Of a stretch of DNA of 64,000 nt, positions 17,701 through 25,576 are shown one piece after another. How positions within the stretch are numbered: the first letter of the stretch is position 1; the number at the start of each line of letters is the position of its first letter. A program made the translations under genes and the position numbers. The notes under the pieces are model-generated. The model did not search any database and was not told the origin of the DNA. It saw nothing but the letters and a program-made list of their open reading frames with translations. Origin of the DNA: Rouxiella aceris (GTDB taxonomy: Bacteria; Pseudomonadota; Gammaproteobacteria; Enterobacterales; Enterobacteriaceae); the NCBI RefSeq assembly GCF_012933545.1, contig NZ_JAADJU010000007.1:283361-347360 (forward strand), given 5' to 3'.

Positions 17701-18962
17701 TCCAGAAAGACGGCACCTACTCGGTGGTACCGCGGGTACCTGCCGGAGAAATCACCCCGGATGGGCTGATTGCCATCGGACAGGTGGCCAAGCGTTATCA
17801 GTTATATAGCAAAATTACCGGCGGACAACGAATCGACTTGTTTGGTGCCAGGCTGGAGCAATTACCGGAAATCTGGCAACAGCTGATTGATGCCGGATTT
17901 GAAACCGGTCATGCCTATGGCAAATCGCTGCGCACCGTCAAATCCTGCGTCGGATCCAACTGGTGCCGCTACGGGGTTCAGGACTCCACCTCACTGGCGT
18001 TGGAGCTGGAGCATCGTTACAAAGGGCTGCGCTCGCCGCATAAAATCAAAATGGCGGTGTCGGGTTGCACCCGCGAGTGTGCCGAAGCGCAAAGCAAAGA
18101 CGTTGGGGTGATCGCCACCGAGAAAGGCTGGAATCTCTACGTTTGCGGTAACGGCGGCATGAAACCACGTCACGCCGATCTGCTGGCTCGTGATATTAGC
18201 ACTGCACAGCTGATCCGCACCGTTGACCGTTTTCTAATGTTTTATATCCGCACCGCCGACCGGCTGCAACGCACCAGTAGTTGGCTGGACAATTTGCAAG
18301 GCGGTCTGGACTATCTGCGTCGGGTGGTGCTTGAGGACAGCCTGCATATTGGCGATGAGCTGGAAGCGGAAATGCAGGCGGTGGTGGCCAGCTATCAGTG
18401 TGAATGGCAGACCACCTTGTCCGATGCCGATCGCCTGACGCTGTTCAAACCTTTTGTTAACAGCGATATCGCCGATGAAGCGGTGATCAATGTGATGGAG
18501 CGCCAGCAGTGGCGACCCGCGACGGCCGCTGAGCGGGCAGTGCACGCGACAACTACGCTCAGCGAGCCGCTAGCAGGCTGGGTGGCGCTGTGCCCGCTGA
18601 GCGCTATTCCGGCAAACGCCGGTATGGCCGCCAGAATGGGCGATCAACAGATTGCACTGTTTTACTTACCCGCCCATCCACAGCAGGTGTTTGCGCTGGA
18701 AAATCGCGAACCAGACACCACGGCTAACGTGTTGGCCCGCGGGCTGGTGGGCGATGTGCACGGGGAGCCGGTGGTGATTTCGCCACTCTACAAACAACGT
18801 TTTAGTTTGCTCGACGGCCGCAGTCTTGACGCTTCGCCTCACAGCCTGCGGGTCTGGCCAGTGCGCATTGATCAGGGACGTGTTTGGGTTCAGGCATCCC
18901 CGCTTTCTCCGGCGTTTGGTACGGCAAACAGGCTGGCGCTGGGCGAGCAGGTGAGCCAATGA
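14763..18962 (+). CDS. nasC-nasB: NasC-NasB fusion ORF: electron-transfer subunit plus assimilatory nitrite reductase
   Basis: One uninterrupted 1399-codon frame covers two enzymes that are usually separate. Residues 1 to about 420 are a NasC-like FAD/NAD(P)H oxidoreductase that feeds electrons to nitrate reductase. From Met423 (16029) begins a NirB/NasB-type nitrite reductase: FAD/NAD domains, two BFD [2Fe-2S] modules (the first, about 846-882, has CSCHNV...GCGGC; the second, further on, has GCEIC) and the siroheme/[4Fe-4S] site (CVGSNWC near 1062, GCTREC near 1101). A NirD-like Rieske-fold tail follows, lacking the cluster ligands, as NirD does. GAGGAG at 16016-16021 sits 7 nt before the internal ATG, so NasB may also be made alone. 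The start is GTG 14763 or ATG 14766. The product reduces nitrite to ammonium. Its stop overlaps the nasA start. Confidence 0.85.
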   Translation: MMNKTDLLVIGNGMAGVRLVERLCQLAADRYRITLLGEEPQTAYNRILLTPVLSGEKAFTDIITHQAEWYKRHNVTFFAGQRVTHLSPQNQQVYCGERAFHYDHLVLATGSQPFMPPLPGADLPGIFAFRSQGDVENILAGLRPAMPVVVIGGGVLGIETAAALALRGVQVTLVQRGPYLMDSQLDAQAAGHLEQLLAERGITTLTGAETRRYIGNPQGKLCAVELADGRRLSAELVVVAAGVRPSIALAQVAGVACQRGILVDHELRTSHPQISAIGECCQLGEQTFGLLAPCWQQAERLAARLAGVASQPYQQHPVPLRLKVTGIDLYCAGQLQGDPASVVQKSWDPLAGHYRRLLLVDQQLKGVLLLGDATAGPDYLSQLDMPAMPGTALNVFSADNTLASSQPNDNDRLSPGVTRSEAMSKPVMVVAGHGMVSHHFLQQLVSRQLQQKYQIIVFAEETTAAYDRVHLSEFFSGRSAESLSMVEPGFFEQNGIELRLGHVIEHIDRQCRVVVDRQGRQTAYDLLVLATGSFPFVPPIPGNDGPGCLVYRTLEDLAAIRACADRGKVGVVIGGGLLGLEAANALTLLGLETHVVEFAPRLMGVQLDEGGASMLRQKIEALGVQVHTGKETRAIISGEQHDYCLSFADGERLETDLVLFSAGIRPRDQLAREAGLSVGTRGGIVIDDRCRTSDPTIFAIGECALWNGQIFGLVAPGYQMARTLADTLAGSEAAFKGADMSTKLKLLGVEVASVGDAHGRTAGSQSYSWIDGPAEVYKKIVVSADGTRLLGAVLVGDSSEYSALLQMMLNDLPLPANPQSLILPATAGGGAASLGVAALPASAQICSCHNVSKGDICAAVQEGCSDMAAIKSCTKAATGCGGCATLTRQVMEFALTELGVEVDRHLCEHFAFSRQELYHLVRIGNITHFDQLMAKHGQGQGCEICKPAVGSILASCWNEYLLKPQHLPLQDTNDRFFANIQKDGTYSVVPRVPAGEITPDGLIAIGQVAKRYQLYSKITGGQRIDLFGARLEQLPEIWQQLIDAGFETGHAYGKSLRTVKSCVGSNWCRYGVQDSTSLALELEHRYKGLRSPHKIKMAVSGCTRECAEAQSKDVGVIATEKGWNLYVCGNGGMKPRHADLLARDISTAQLIRTVDRFLMFYIRTADRLQRTSSWLDNLQGGLDYLRRVVLEDSLHIGDELEAEMQAVVASYQCEWQTTLSDADRLTLFKPFVNSDIADEAVINVMERQQWRPATAAERAVHATTTLSEPLAGWVALCPLSAIPANAGMAARMGDQQIALFYLPAHPQQVFALENREPDTTANVLARGLVGDVHGEPVVISPLYKQRFSLLDGRSLDASPHSLRVWPVRIDQGRVWVQASPLSPAFGTANRLALGEQVSQ
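16016..16031 (+). promoter_or_regulatory. Internal ribosome binding site and start codon within the NasC-NasB frame
   Basis: GAGGAG is followed after 7 nt by ATG (16029-16031), which begins a normal nitrite reductase N-terminus (MSKPVMVVAGHGMVSHHF). An out-of-frame TAA sits immediately before it at 16012-16014, where an ancestral nasC stop would be expected. The site suggests recent fusion or independent NasB translation. Confidence 0.6.
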
Positions 18963-21631
18963 ACGGCTTGAGCTTGGGCAGGGAGGCCGCCACCACCTGT
19001 GCCTATTGTGGCGTCGGCTGTGGCGTCAGGATGCAGCCGCAAGGCGAAGGCTTTAGCGCCTCGGGAGATCCCCGGCATCCGGCCAACAGCGGACGCTTGT
19101 GTGTTAAAGGCAGTGCGCTGGGTGAGACCCTGGATTTACAAGGCCGGTTACTGCGCCCCGAAATCCACGGCCAACCGGTCAGTTGGCCGACCGCGCTGGA
19201 TGCGGTGGCGACACAACTGCAGGCAATAATCGCCGAGCACGGACCGCAGGCAGTGGCCTTTTATGGTTCCGGACAACTGTTGACCGAAGATTATTACGTG
19301 GCCAATAAGTTGATGAAGGGTTTTATCGGCAGCGGCAATATGGATACCAATTCCCGGCTGTGTATGGCGTCAGCGGTAGTCAGCTATAAACGCGCTTTTG
19401 GCGCTGACGTCGTACCGGGAAATTATCAGGATCTTGAGCTGGCAGATACCGTCGTGCTGGTTGGGTCTAATACCGCCTGGGCGCACCCGGTGCTTTATCA
19501 GCGGCTGGTACAGGCCAAAAAATCGCGTCCAGCCATGCGTGTCGTCGTCATCGATCCTCGTCAGACCGCCACCTGTGATATTGCCGACCTGCATTTATCA
19601 CTGCAACCGGGCAGCGATGCCGCCTTGTTCTGTGGCGCGCTGCATGCCATGGCCGAGCGCGGCCGTCTTGATCAGGATTTTCTATTGCAGCATACCGAGG
19701 GGGCCGAGTCGACGTTGGCCGCGGCGGCACACTGGACGCTGGCGCGCACCGCCCGTTTTTGCGGCCTGAGCGAAGAGCAATTGCTGGCCTTTTATCAGTT
19801 GCTGGCTGACAGCCCATCCTGGGTGACGCTCTATTCGATGGGCATTAACCAATCCAGTTCCGGGGTGGATAAATGTCAGGCGATTATTAATTTACACCTC
19901 GCCACCGGTACCCTGGGTCGTCCGGGCTGCGGGCCGTTTTCCATCACCGGTCAACCCAACGCCATGGGCGGGCGCGAAGTTGGCGGGCTGGCTAATCAAC
20001 TGGCGGCGCATATGGCTTTTGGCGCAGAAGAGGTGGATCGGGTGAGTCGTTTCTGGGAAAGTGACAATGTCACTACTCAGCCAGGATTAAATGCCGTCGA
20101 TCTGTTTGCTGCCATTGCCGAGGGCAGTGTCAAGGCAGTGTGGATTATGGGCACCAATCCGCTGGTCTCGCTGCCCGATGCCGATCGTGTGCGCCACGGG
20201 CTGTCGCGTTGCCCGTTGGTGATCGTCTCTGACATTATGCGCGATACCGATACCAGCCGAGTGGCGCATATCCGTCTGCCGGCGCTGGGCTGGGGAGAGA
20301 AGAATGGCACTGTAACCAACTCCGAACGCTGTATTTCTCGTCAACGCCGCTTTTTAGCGCCACCGGGTGAAGCGCGAGCAGATTGGTGGATTTTGTCCCA
20401 GGTTGCACAGCGATTGGGGTTTGGCAAGGCGTTCGCCTATCAGCATCCCGCCGAGATATTCCGCGAACATGCGGCGTTATCGGGCTTTGAAAATCAGGGG
20501 ACGCGCGCCTTTGATATCAGTGGGCTGGCCACGTTGAGCAATGCACAGTGGGACGAACTGGCTCCCTGTCAGTGGCCGATTAATAGTCAACATCCGCAGG
20601 GCTGCGCCAGATTGTTTAGCGATGGGCGCTTCTTTCATGCCGACGCTAAAGCGCGACTGCTGCCCATTGTTCCCCGGCTGGCGGTCAATCAGCCGACAGT
20701 GAATTATCCGCTGGTAATGAACAGCGGGCGCATACGTGATCAGTGGCACACCATGACCCGCAGTGGAAAATCACCGCGCCTGATGCAGCATATCAGCGAA
20801 CCTTTTTGCCAGTATCATCCCGCCGATGTCAGTGGCGTCGTTGCGGGAGATCTACTGCGTGTGGCCTCCTCACACGGCTGGTTACTGCTGCGTGCGCGAC
20901 CCGATTCGCTGCAGCCACGGGGCAGTGTCTTTGTACCCATGCACTGGAACAGTCTGTTTAGCCAACAGGCACGAGTGGGGGCGCTAATTGAGGCCCATAC
21001 CGACCCCTTGTCCGGACAGCCGGAAAGTAAACAGATGCCGGTTAATGTTCGTCGGTGGCCAGCGGCATTTCAGGCGGAACTCTTTATTCGCGGCGTGCAA
21101 GTTGAGCCGCCGGCGGTTGAGTACTGGAGTCGTATTTCCCAGCCAGGGGTTGCGCATTTTGTCATTGCCGAGTCAAAGCTACCGGCTGACTGGTTAGCCT
21201 GGCTCAATAAACATGCCGAACTTAGCACTCTGACCTGCCAGTACGCCGACCTTGGCGCAGAAGGTTTCCATCTGCTGGCCTGGCGGGATGGCGAACTATG
21301 CCTGGCGTTTTATGCTCATCATCAGCGTCCGCAGCCGGATCGCCAGACCGTGGTTGCCGCATTCGCCCACCCGCCCGCAACGGCGGCAGGGCGTCTGGCA
21401 TTATTGGCCGGTAAGCAAGATCAGGGTAAACCCGCGTCCGGGCCGGTGATCTGCAGCTGTTTTGGCATTGGTGAAGGGCAGATAAAACGGGCAATGGCAC
21501 AAGGTTGTCACACTGTTTTGCAACTTGGCGAAAGATTGAAATGCGGTACCAACTGCGGCTCATGTCTGCCTGAACTGAAAACATTGATTGCTGCCCGGCC
21601 GCTAAGCTGTGTAGCGGGAGAAGGCCAATGA
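18959..21631 (+). CDS. nasA: Assimilatory nitrate reductase catalytic subunit
   Basis: This 890-residue molybdenum bis-MGD enzyme reduces nitrate to nitrite in the cytoplasm. The N-terminal [4Fe-4S] ligands are seen (CAYCGVGC at 14-21, CVKG near 48). Large molybdopterin oxidoreductase segments follow, including MGTNPLVSLPDADRVR. A C-terminal BFD-like [2Fe-2S] module (about 832-870, CSCFGIGEGQIKRAMAQGC...CGTNCGSC) is typical of NasA and takes electrons from NasC. The ATG at 18959 is chosen because it overlaps the NasB stop (ATGA) and starts just before the cysteine motif; the frame is open further upstream only by chance. There is no Tat signal, as expected for an assimilatory enzyme. The next gene overlaps by 4 bp. 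Confidence 0.93.
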   Translation: MNGLSLGREAATTCAYCGVGCGVRMQPQGEGFSASGDPRHPANSGRLCVKGSALGETLDLQGRLLRPEIHGQPVSWPTALDAVATQLQAIIAEHGPQAVAFYGSGQLLTEDYYVANKLMKGFIGSGNMDTNSRLCMASAVVSYKRAFGADVVPGNYQDLELADTVVLVGSNTAWAHPVLYQRLVQAKKSRPAMRVVVIDPRQTATCDIADLHLSLQPGSDAALFCGALHAMAERGRLDQDFLLQHTEGAESTLAAAAHWTLARTARFCGLSEEQLLAFYQLLADSPSWVTLYSMGINQSSSGVDKCQAIINLHLATGTLGRPGCGPFSITGQPNAMGGREVGGLANQLAAHMAFGAEEVDRVSRFWESDNVTTQPGLNAVDLFAAIAEGSVKAVWIMGTNPLVSLPDADRVRHGLSRCPLVIVSDIMRDTDTSRVAHIRLPALGWGEKNGTVTNSERCISRQRRFLAPPGEARADWWILSQVAQRLGFGKAFAYQHPAEIFREHAALSGFENQGTRAFDISGLATLSNAQWDELAPCQWPINSQHPQGCARLFSDGRFFHADAKARLLPIVPRLAVNQPTVNYPLVMNSGRIRDQWHTMTRSGKSPRLMQHISEPFCQYHPADVSGVVAGDLLRVASSHGWLLLRARPDSLQPRGSVFVPMHWNSLFSQQARVGALIEAHTDPLSGQPESKQMPVNVRRWPAAFQAELFIRGVQVEPPAVEYWSRISQPGVAHFVIAESKLPADWLAWLNKHAELSTLTCQYADLGAEGFHLLAWRDGELCLAFYAHHQRPQPDRQTVVAAFAHPPATAAGRLALLAGKQDQGKPASGPVICSCFGIGEGQIKRAMAQGCHTVLQLGERLKCGTNCGSCLPELKTLIAARPLSCVAGEGQ

Positions 21632-22473
21632 ATATCTGCATACCGACATTACCTCATCAACATATTGCCCAGTTGCTGTCGCTGGCCGAACAACAGGATC
21701 CACTCTCGGGCGGTGAAGTATGGCTGGTGGGCGCGGGACCGGGAGATGTGGAGTTGCTGACATTAAAGGCACTGCGGGTGATACGTCAGGCTGATGTCGT
21801 GGTCTACGACCGTCTGGTATCTGCCCCGGTGATGGCGCTGATCCCGCAGGATGCGTTACGCATCGATGTGGGTAAAGCGCCGGGCAATCATCGTCTGGCG
21901 CAGCCGCAAATTAATCAACTGTTAGTCGATCTGGCGCAGTCGGGTAAACGTGTAGTGCGGCTGAAAGGCGGCGATCCCTTTATTTTTGGCCGCGGCGGCG
22001 AGGAGATGGCGCACTGTCAACAGCATGGGGTAGCTTGCCATATCGTCCCCGGCATTACCGCTGCCATGGGATGTGCGGCCGCCTGCGGGATCCCTTTGAC
22101 CCATCGCGATCTGGCGCAGTCAGTGCGTTTTGTTACCGGGCAAGGATCACAGGGCGAAGAAGATATCGACTGGGCGTCGTTGGTCGCTGCCCGGCAGACG
22201 CTGGTATTTTATATGGGGCTGGCCAATAGCGGCATCATTAGCCAACGTTTGATTGCCAATGGGCTGGCGGCCAGTACACCGGTGGCGATTATTGAGCGGG
22301 GTACACAACCGCAGCAACGTGTCACCACTGGCGCTTTGGGAACCCTAAGCATGATCATTGAACGAGATGCGATTGTCACCCCGGCACTGTTGATTATTGG
22401 TGACGTGGTGAGTCTTTATCAGCGCAAGGCGGCTACCAAATATCCACCGCAACCGTTACAGCGCCAGGTGTAA
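21628..22473 (+). CDS. cobA: Uroporphyrinogen-III C-methyltransferase
   Basis: This 281-residue SAM-dependent enzyme makes precorrin-2 from uroporphyrinogen III, the first committed step to siroheme. It has the glycine-rich start VWLVGAGPGDVELLTLKA, the VVYDRLVS motif, and RLKGGDPFIFGRGGEE. It lacks the CysG dehydrogenase/chelatase N-terminal half, so those steps must come from another gene. It is translationally coupled to nasA (ATGA) and ends the operon. This fits its job of supplying siroheme for the nitrite reductase. Confidence 0.93.
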   Translation: MNICIPTLPHQHIAQLLSLAEQQDPLSGGEVWLVGAGPGDVELLTLKALRVIRQADVVVYDRLVSAPVMALIPQDALRIDVGKAPGNHRLAQPQINQLLVDLAQSGKRVVRLKGGDPFIFGRGGEEMAHCQQHGVACHIVPGITAAMGCAAACGIPLTHRDLAQSVRFVTGQGSQGEEDIDWASLVAARQTLVFYMGLANSGIISQRLIANGLAASTPVAIIERGTQPQQRVTTGALGTLSMIIERDAIVTPALLIIGDVVSLYQRKAATKYPPQPLQRQV

Positions 22474-22476
22474 ATA

Positions 22477-22527
22477 GCATAGTGGCAGCCTATAACCATT
22501 TATTTTACTTCACTATCTCCACTATGC
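22477..22527. repeat. 9-bp inverted repeat after cobA
   Basis: GCATAGTGG (22477-22485) and CCACTATGC (22519-22527) are perfect inverted arms 33 nt apart. They lie between the cobA stop and the start of the repeat array. This may be the operon end or an old element boundary. Confidence 0.4.
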
Positions 22528-22530
22528 ATT

Positions 22531-23941
22531 CCCTCCGCTTCGCGCGGCGCCGTCTCTGAATGTGCCAGTCAGCATGTCTTAAATGGCAATTTATGGCTTA
22601 AAGTCAATTAACTCCGAGGAGCTGTTTCGGGTTTGGCTTAAATGGCAATTTGTGTTTTAAAGTCAATGGGCTATGAGGCGCTGTTTCGGTTTTATAATAG
22701 CGGTGGCAACTTGGCCTGCTGTGCCGAACCGAGTTAAGGAGCGCTGGCCCGCTCCTTAACAATCCTCGGCCTTTTGGTGTTGTTGATGCGTCTGCTGCTT
22801 ATTACCGGCTATTTTCCAGTGACTCCCAGCGTGGCACGAGCCGCGCTGCTGCGCAGTCCCCTTGCTCGGTCGGGAGCCAAAAGCGTCTCCCTCCTCTTCG
22901 CGCGGCGCCGTCTCTGAATGTGCCAGTAAGCTATCTACACCGTGCCGTTTCAGCTTAAATGTCAATTTTCTTTAGAGGAGCTGTTTCGGGTTTGGCTTAA
23001 ATGGCAATTTGTGTTTTAAAGTCAATGGGCTATGAGGCGCTGTTTCGGTTTTATAATAGCGGTGGCAACTTGGCCTGCTGTGCCGAACCGAGTTAAGGAG
23101 CGCTGGCCCGCTCCTTAACAATCCTGGGCCTTTTGGTGTCTTTGATTTGTCTGCTGCCTATTACCGGCTATGTTTCAGTCACTCCGAGTGTGGCACGAGC
23201 CGCGCTGCTGCGCAGTCCCCTTGCTCGGTCGGGAGCCAAAAGCGTCTCCCTCCACTTCGCGCGGCGCCGTCTCTGAATGTGCCAACTAGCTATGTACATC
23301 GTGCCGTTCCAGCTTAAATGTCAATTTTCTTTAGAGGAGCTGTTTCGGGTTTGGCTTAAATGGCAATTTGTGTTTTAAAGTCAATGGGCTATGAGGCGCT
23401 GTTTCGGTTTTATAATAGCGGTGGCAACTTGGCCTGCTGTGCCGAACCGAGTTAAGGAGCGCTGGCCCGCTCCTTAACAATCCTTGGCCTTTTGGTGTTG
23501 TTGATGCGTCTGCTGCCTATTACCGGCTATGTTTCAGTCACTCCGAGCGTGGCACGAGCCGCGCTGCTGCGCAGTCCCCTTGCTCGGTCGGGAGCCAAAA
23601 GCGTCTCCCTCCTCTTCGCGCGGCGCCGTCTCTGAATGTGCCAGTCAGCATGTCTTAAATGGCAATGTATGGCTTAAAGTCAATTAACTCCGAGGAGATG
23701 TTTCGGTTTTATAATAGCGGTGGCCACTTAACCCGCTGTGCCGAACCGAGTTAAGGAGCGCTGGCCCGCTCCTTAACAATCCTTGGCCTTTTGGTGTTGT
23801 TGATTCGTCTGCTGCCTATTACCGGCTATGTTTCAGTCACTCCCAGCGTGGCACGAGCCGCGCTGCTCCGCAGTCCCCTTGCTCGGTCGGGAGCCAAAAG
23901 CGTCTCCCTCCACTTCGCGCGGCTCCGTCTCTGAATGTGCC
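22531..23941 (+). repeat. Tandem array of A units (four full units and a partial)
   Basis: A 36-bp partial unit (22531-22566) is followed by units at 22567-22924, 22925-23283, 23284-23642 and 23643-23941. Their lengths are 358, 359, 359 and 299 bp. Each has a perfect 11-bp hairpin GTTAAGGAGCG/CGCTCCTTAAC with loop CTGGCC (22733, 23092, 23451, 23750) and a shared core (GAGCCAAAAGCGTCTCCCT) near its right end. Units differ by scattered substitutions. Long units contain two copies of a sub-repeat of about 58 bp (GGCTTAAATGGCAATTT... to CTGTTTCGG); the 299-bp unit has one. No coding frame is convincing. Related copies lie at 34147-34454 and 63509-64000. Confidence 0.92.
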
Positions 23942-23978
23942 AGTAAGCTATCTACACCGTGCCGTTTCAGCGGCAAAC

Positions 23979-24013
23979 TTTTTATCTTTTTATCTTTTTA
24001 TCTTTTTGTCTTT
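23979..24013 (+). repeat. 8-bp microsatellite in repeat locus 1
   Basis: About four units of TTTTTATC/TTTTTGTC lie between the A array and the B module. The complementary repeat (GACAAAAA)n occupies the same position in loci 2 and 3 with 6 and about 8 units. It is too short and too regular to be a CRISPR. Confidence 0.85.
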
Positions 24014-24400
24014 CGCCGTTGACCTTTAATGTTGCCGGTTTTGCTTTAAATGTTTCCTGGCCGATTCAAAACCTACGCTGAGCGACGTGGAGGGAGACGC
24101 TTTTGGCTCGCGACCGAGTGAAGGGACCGCGAAGCGGCGTGGTTTAGGCCACACACAGATGTCACTGGAAAGAACTACAACCGACGGCACGACACTTATC
24201 AATTTGGACAAGGCGCAGGATTCCAAAGGAGGCGCGCCTTCGCCTCCTTTGGGCGGTCTGGGCCGCCGCCCAGTGAGCGAAGCGAATGCAGTTGAAGTTG
24301 ACCTTGACCTTGACCTTGAAGTTGACTTTAAAACCAAAAATTGTCATTTAAGCCAATCCCGGTTTTGCCGTAAATGTTTCCTGGCCGATTCAAAACCCAA
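24014..24400 (+). repeat. B module of repeat locus 1
   Basis: The B module contains the core shared with A but inverted (GGAGGGAGACGCTTTTGGCT at about 24090). It also has a perfect 12-bp hairpin at 24223-24252 (CCAAAGGAGGCG/CGCCTCCTTTGG, loop CGCCTT), then a GC-rich inverted repeat, then a hexanucleotide microsatellite of TTGACC/TTGAAG type (about 24292-24326). A 37-bp direct repeat flanks the module (about 24036-24073 and 24359-24397, both containing TTTCCTGGCCGATTCAAAAC), so a second truncated B begins at its end. Confidence 0.85.
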
Positions 24401-24451
24401 CCTGATATTAAGGTTATTGACAAAGTTGGCCGCTGATCGCTGACAATAAGG

Positions 24452-25474
24452 TCAGAGTTTGCCACGCCAGCGCGCAATGGAATCCCGCGATATCCACTCC
24501 ACGGGAATACGCGAGATGGTAGGGATCTCCTCATCTTGATCAAACAGTTGAAGAAGTCTTTCCACCGCAGTGATCCCCAGTTCTCGCGCCGATTGGCGAA
24601 TGGTTGACAGGCGGGGAGTGATGAGGTCCGAATAGATGGCGTCATCAAACCCCACCAGCGACATGGCCTCGGGGGCGCTCAGGCCTTTGGCACGCAAGCC
24701 ATCAAGCAGGCCAAGGGCAAGAAAATCACTGGCAGCGAAAATGGCACTGGGGGGAGCTGGCAGGGCAAGTAGTTGTTCCAGCGCCTGGCGGCCAAACTGG
24801 CGACTGTAGTCACCGTAGCGCACCAGCGATGGGTCGTAGACCAGACCGTTTTGCAATAACGCCCGACGATAACCCTGATGACGTTCACGCACACTCATCA
24901 GTTCATTGGGGCCGCCAACAAAGGCAATACGCTGGTGGCCTGCACCGATCAATGCCCGGGTGGCCATTTCACCCCCGTGCACATTATCGGAAAAAACTTT
25001 AGGCACATCACAGCCGGGCACGTCTTCATCAATCAACACGACATGCTGGTGGCCTTTAAGTTCAGCGCAAAGCTGACCATTGTCCGGGCGATTAGTGGCA
25101 AACAGCAGGCCATCCACCTGGCGGGTATCCAGCCAACGGATAAACTGACACTCTTTTTCCAGATTATTACGTGTGACGCAGAGTACCAGGCTGTAGTTAT
25201 GCTGCGATGCCGTTTCTTCGGCGGCGTCAGCCAGTTCGGCAAAAAAGGGGTTGGTAATATCAGGCAATACCAGACCGATGGTTTCACTGCCCCCCATGCT
25301 TAAACGCCGAGCCAGGCTGTTGGCCCGATAACCCAAAGTATTAATAGCATCTTCAATACGCTGCACCGTTTGCTGAGGCAGTACGATACTATGATTGAGG
25401 TACCTTGAGACGGTAGCTTTGGAAAGCCCCGCCATCTGTGCGACATCCGATAACACAACCCTTTTACTGGCCAT
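24452..25474 (-). CDS. LacI-family transcriptional repressor
   Basis: This 340-residue regulator has the LacI helix-turn-helix (VLSDVAQMAGLSKATVSRYLN), the hinge helix (ANSLARRLS) and a periplasmic-binding-protein-like effector domain (about 62-330; GLVLPDITNPFFAEL, FAASDFLALGLL). It is the last gene of the leftward cluster that contains the D-aminopeptidase and the peptide transporter, about 100 bp after the former. Control of that operon is therefore likely but inferred. The effector is unknown; LacI proteins mostly bind sugars, which makes the pairing with peptide genes slightly unusual. Its 3' end faces the repeat array. Confidence 0.9.
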   Translation of the reverse strand: MASKRVVLSDVAQMAGLSKATVSRYLNHSIVLPQQTVQRIEDAINTLGYRANSLARRLSMGGSETIGLVLPDITNPFFAELADAAEETASQHNYSLVLCVTRNNLEKECQFIRWLDTRQVDGLLFATNRPDNGQLCAELKGHQHVVLIDEDVPGCDVPKVFSDNVHGGEMATRALIGAGHQRIAFVGGPNELMSVRERHQGYRRALLQNGLVYDPSLVRYGDYSRQFGRQALEQLLALPAPPSAIFAASDFLALGLLDGLRAKGLSAPEAMSLVGFDDAIYSDLITPRLSTIRQSARELGITAVERLLQLFDQDEEIPTISRIPVEWISRDSIARWRGKL

Positions 25475-25576
25475 AATGTCTCTCTGTTGCCCAAATAATG
25501 TATTTTCCCTGGCGGCGAGCGTAACACGATGAAGGGGACAGCCACTGCCTGCAGCAGGCCTGGCTCGACATCAGTG

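Noticed and set aside
18500..18962. Rieske [2Fe-2S] cluster in the C-terminal domain of NasB
   Set aside because: The fold resembles NirD, but the Cys-X-His and Cys-X2-His ligand pairs are missing, as in true NirD.
22531..23941. CRISPR array
   Set aside because: The repeats are about 359 bp with no short repeat/spacer alternation, and no cas genes are near.
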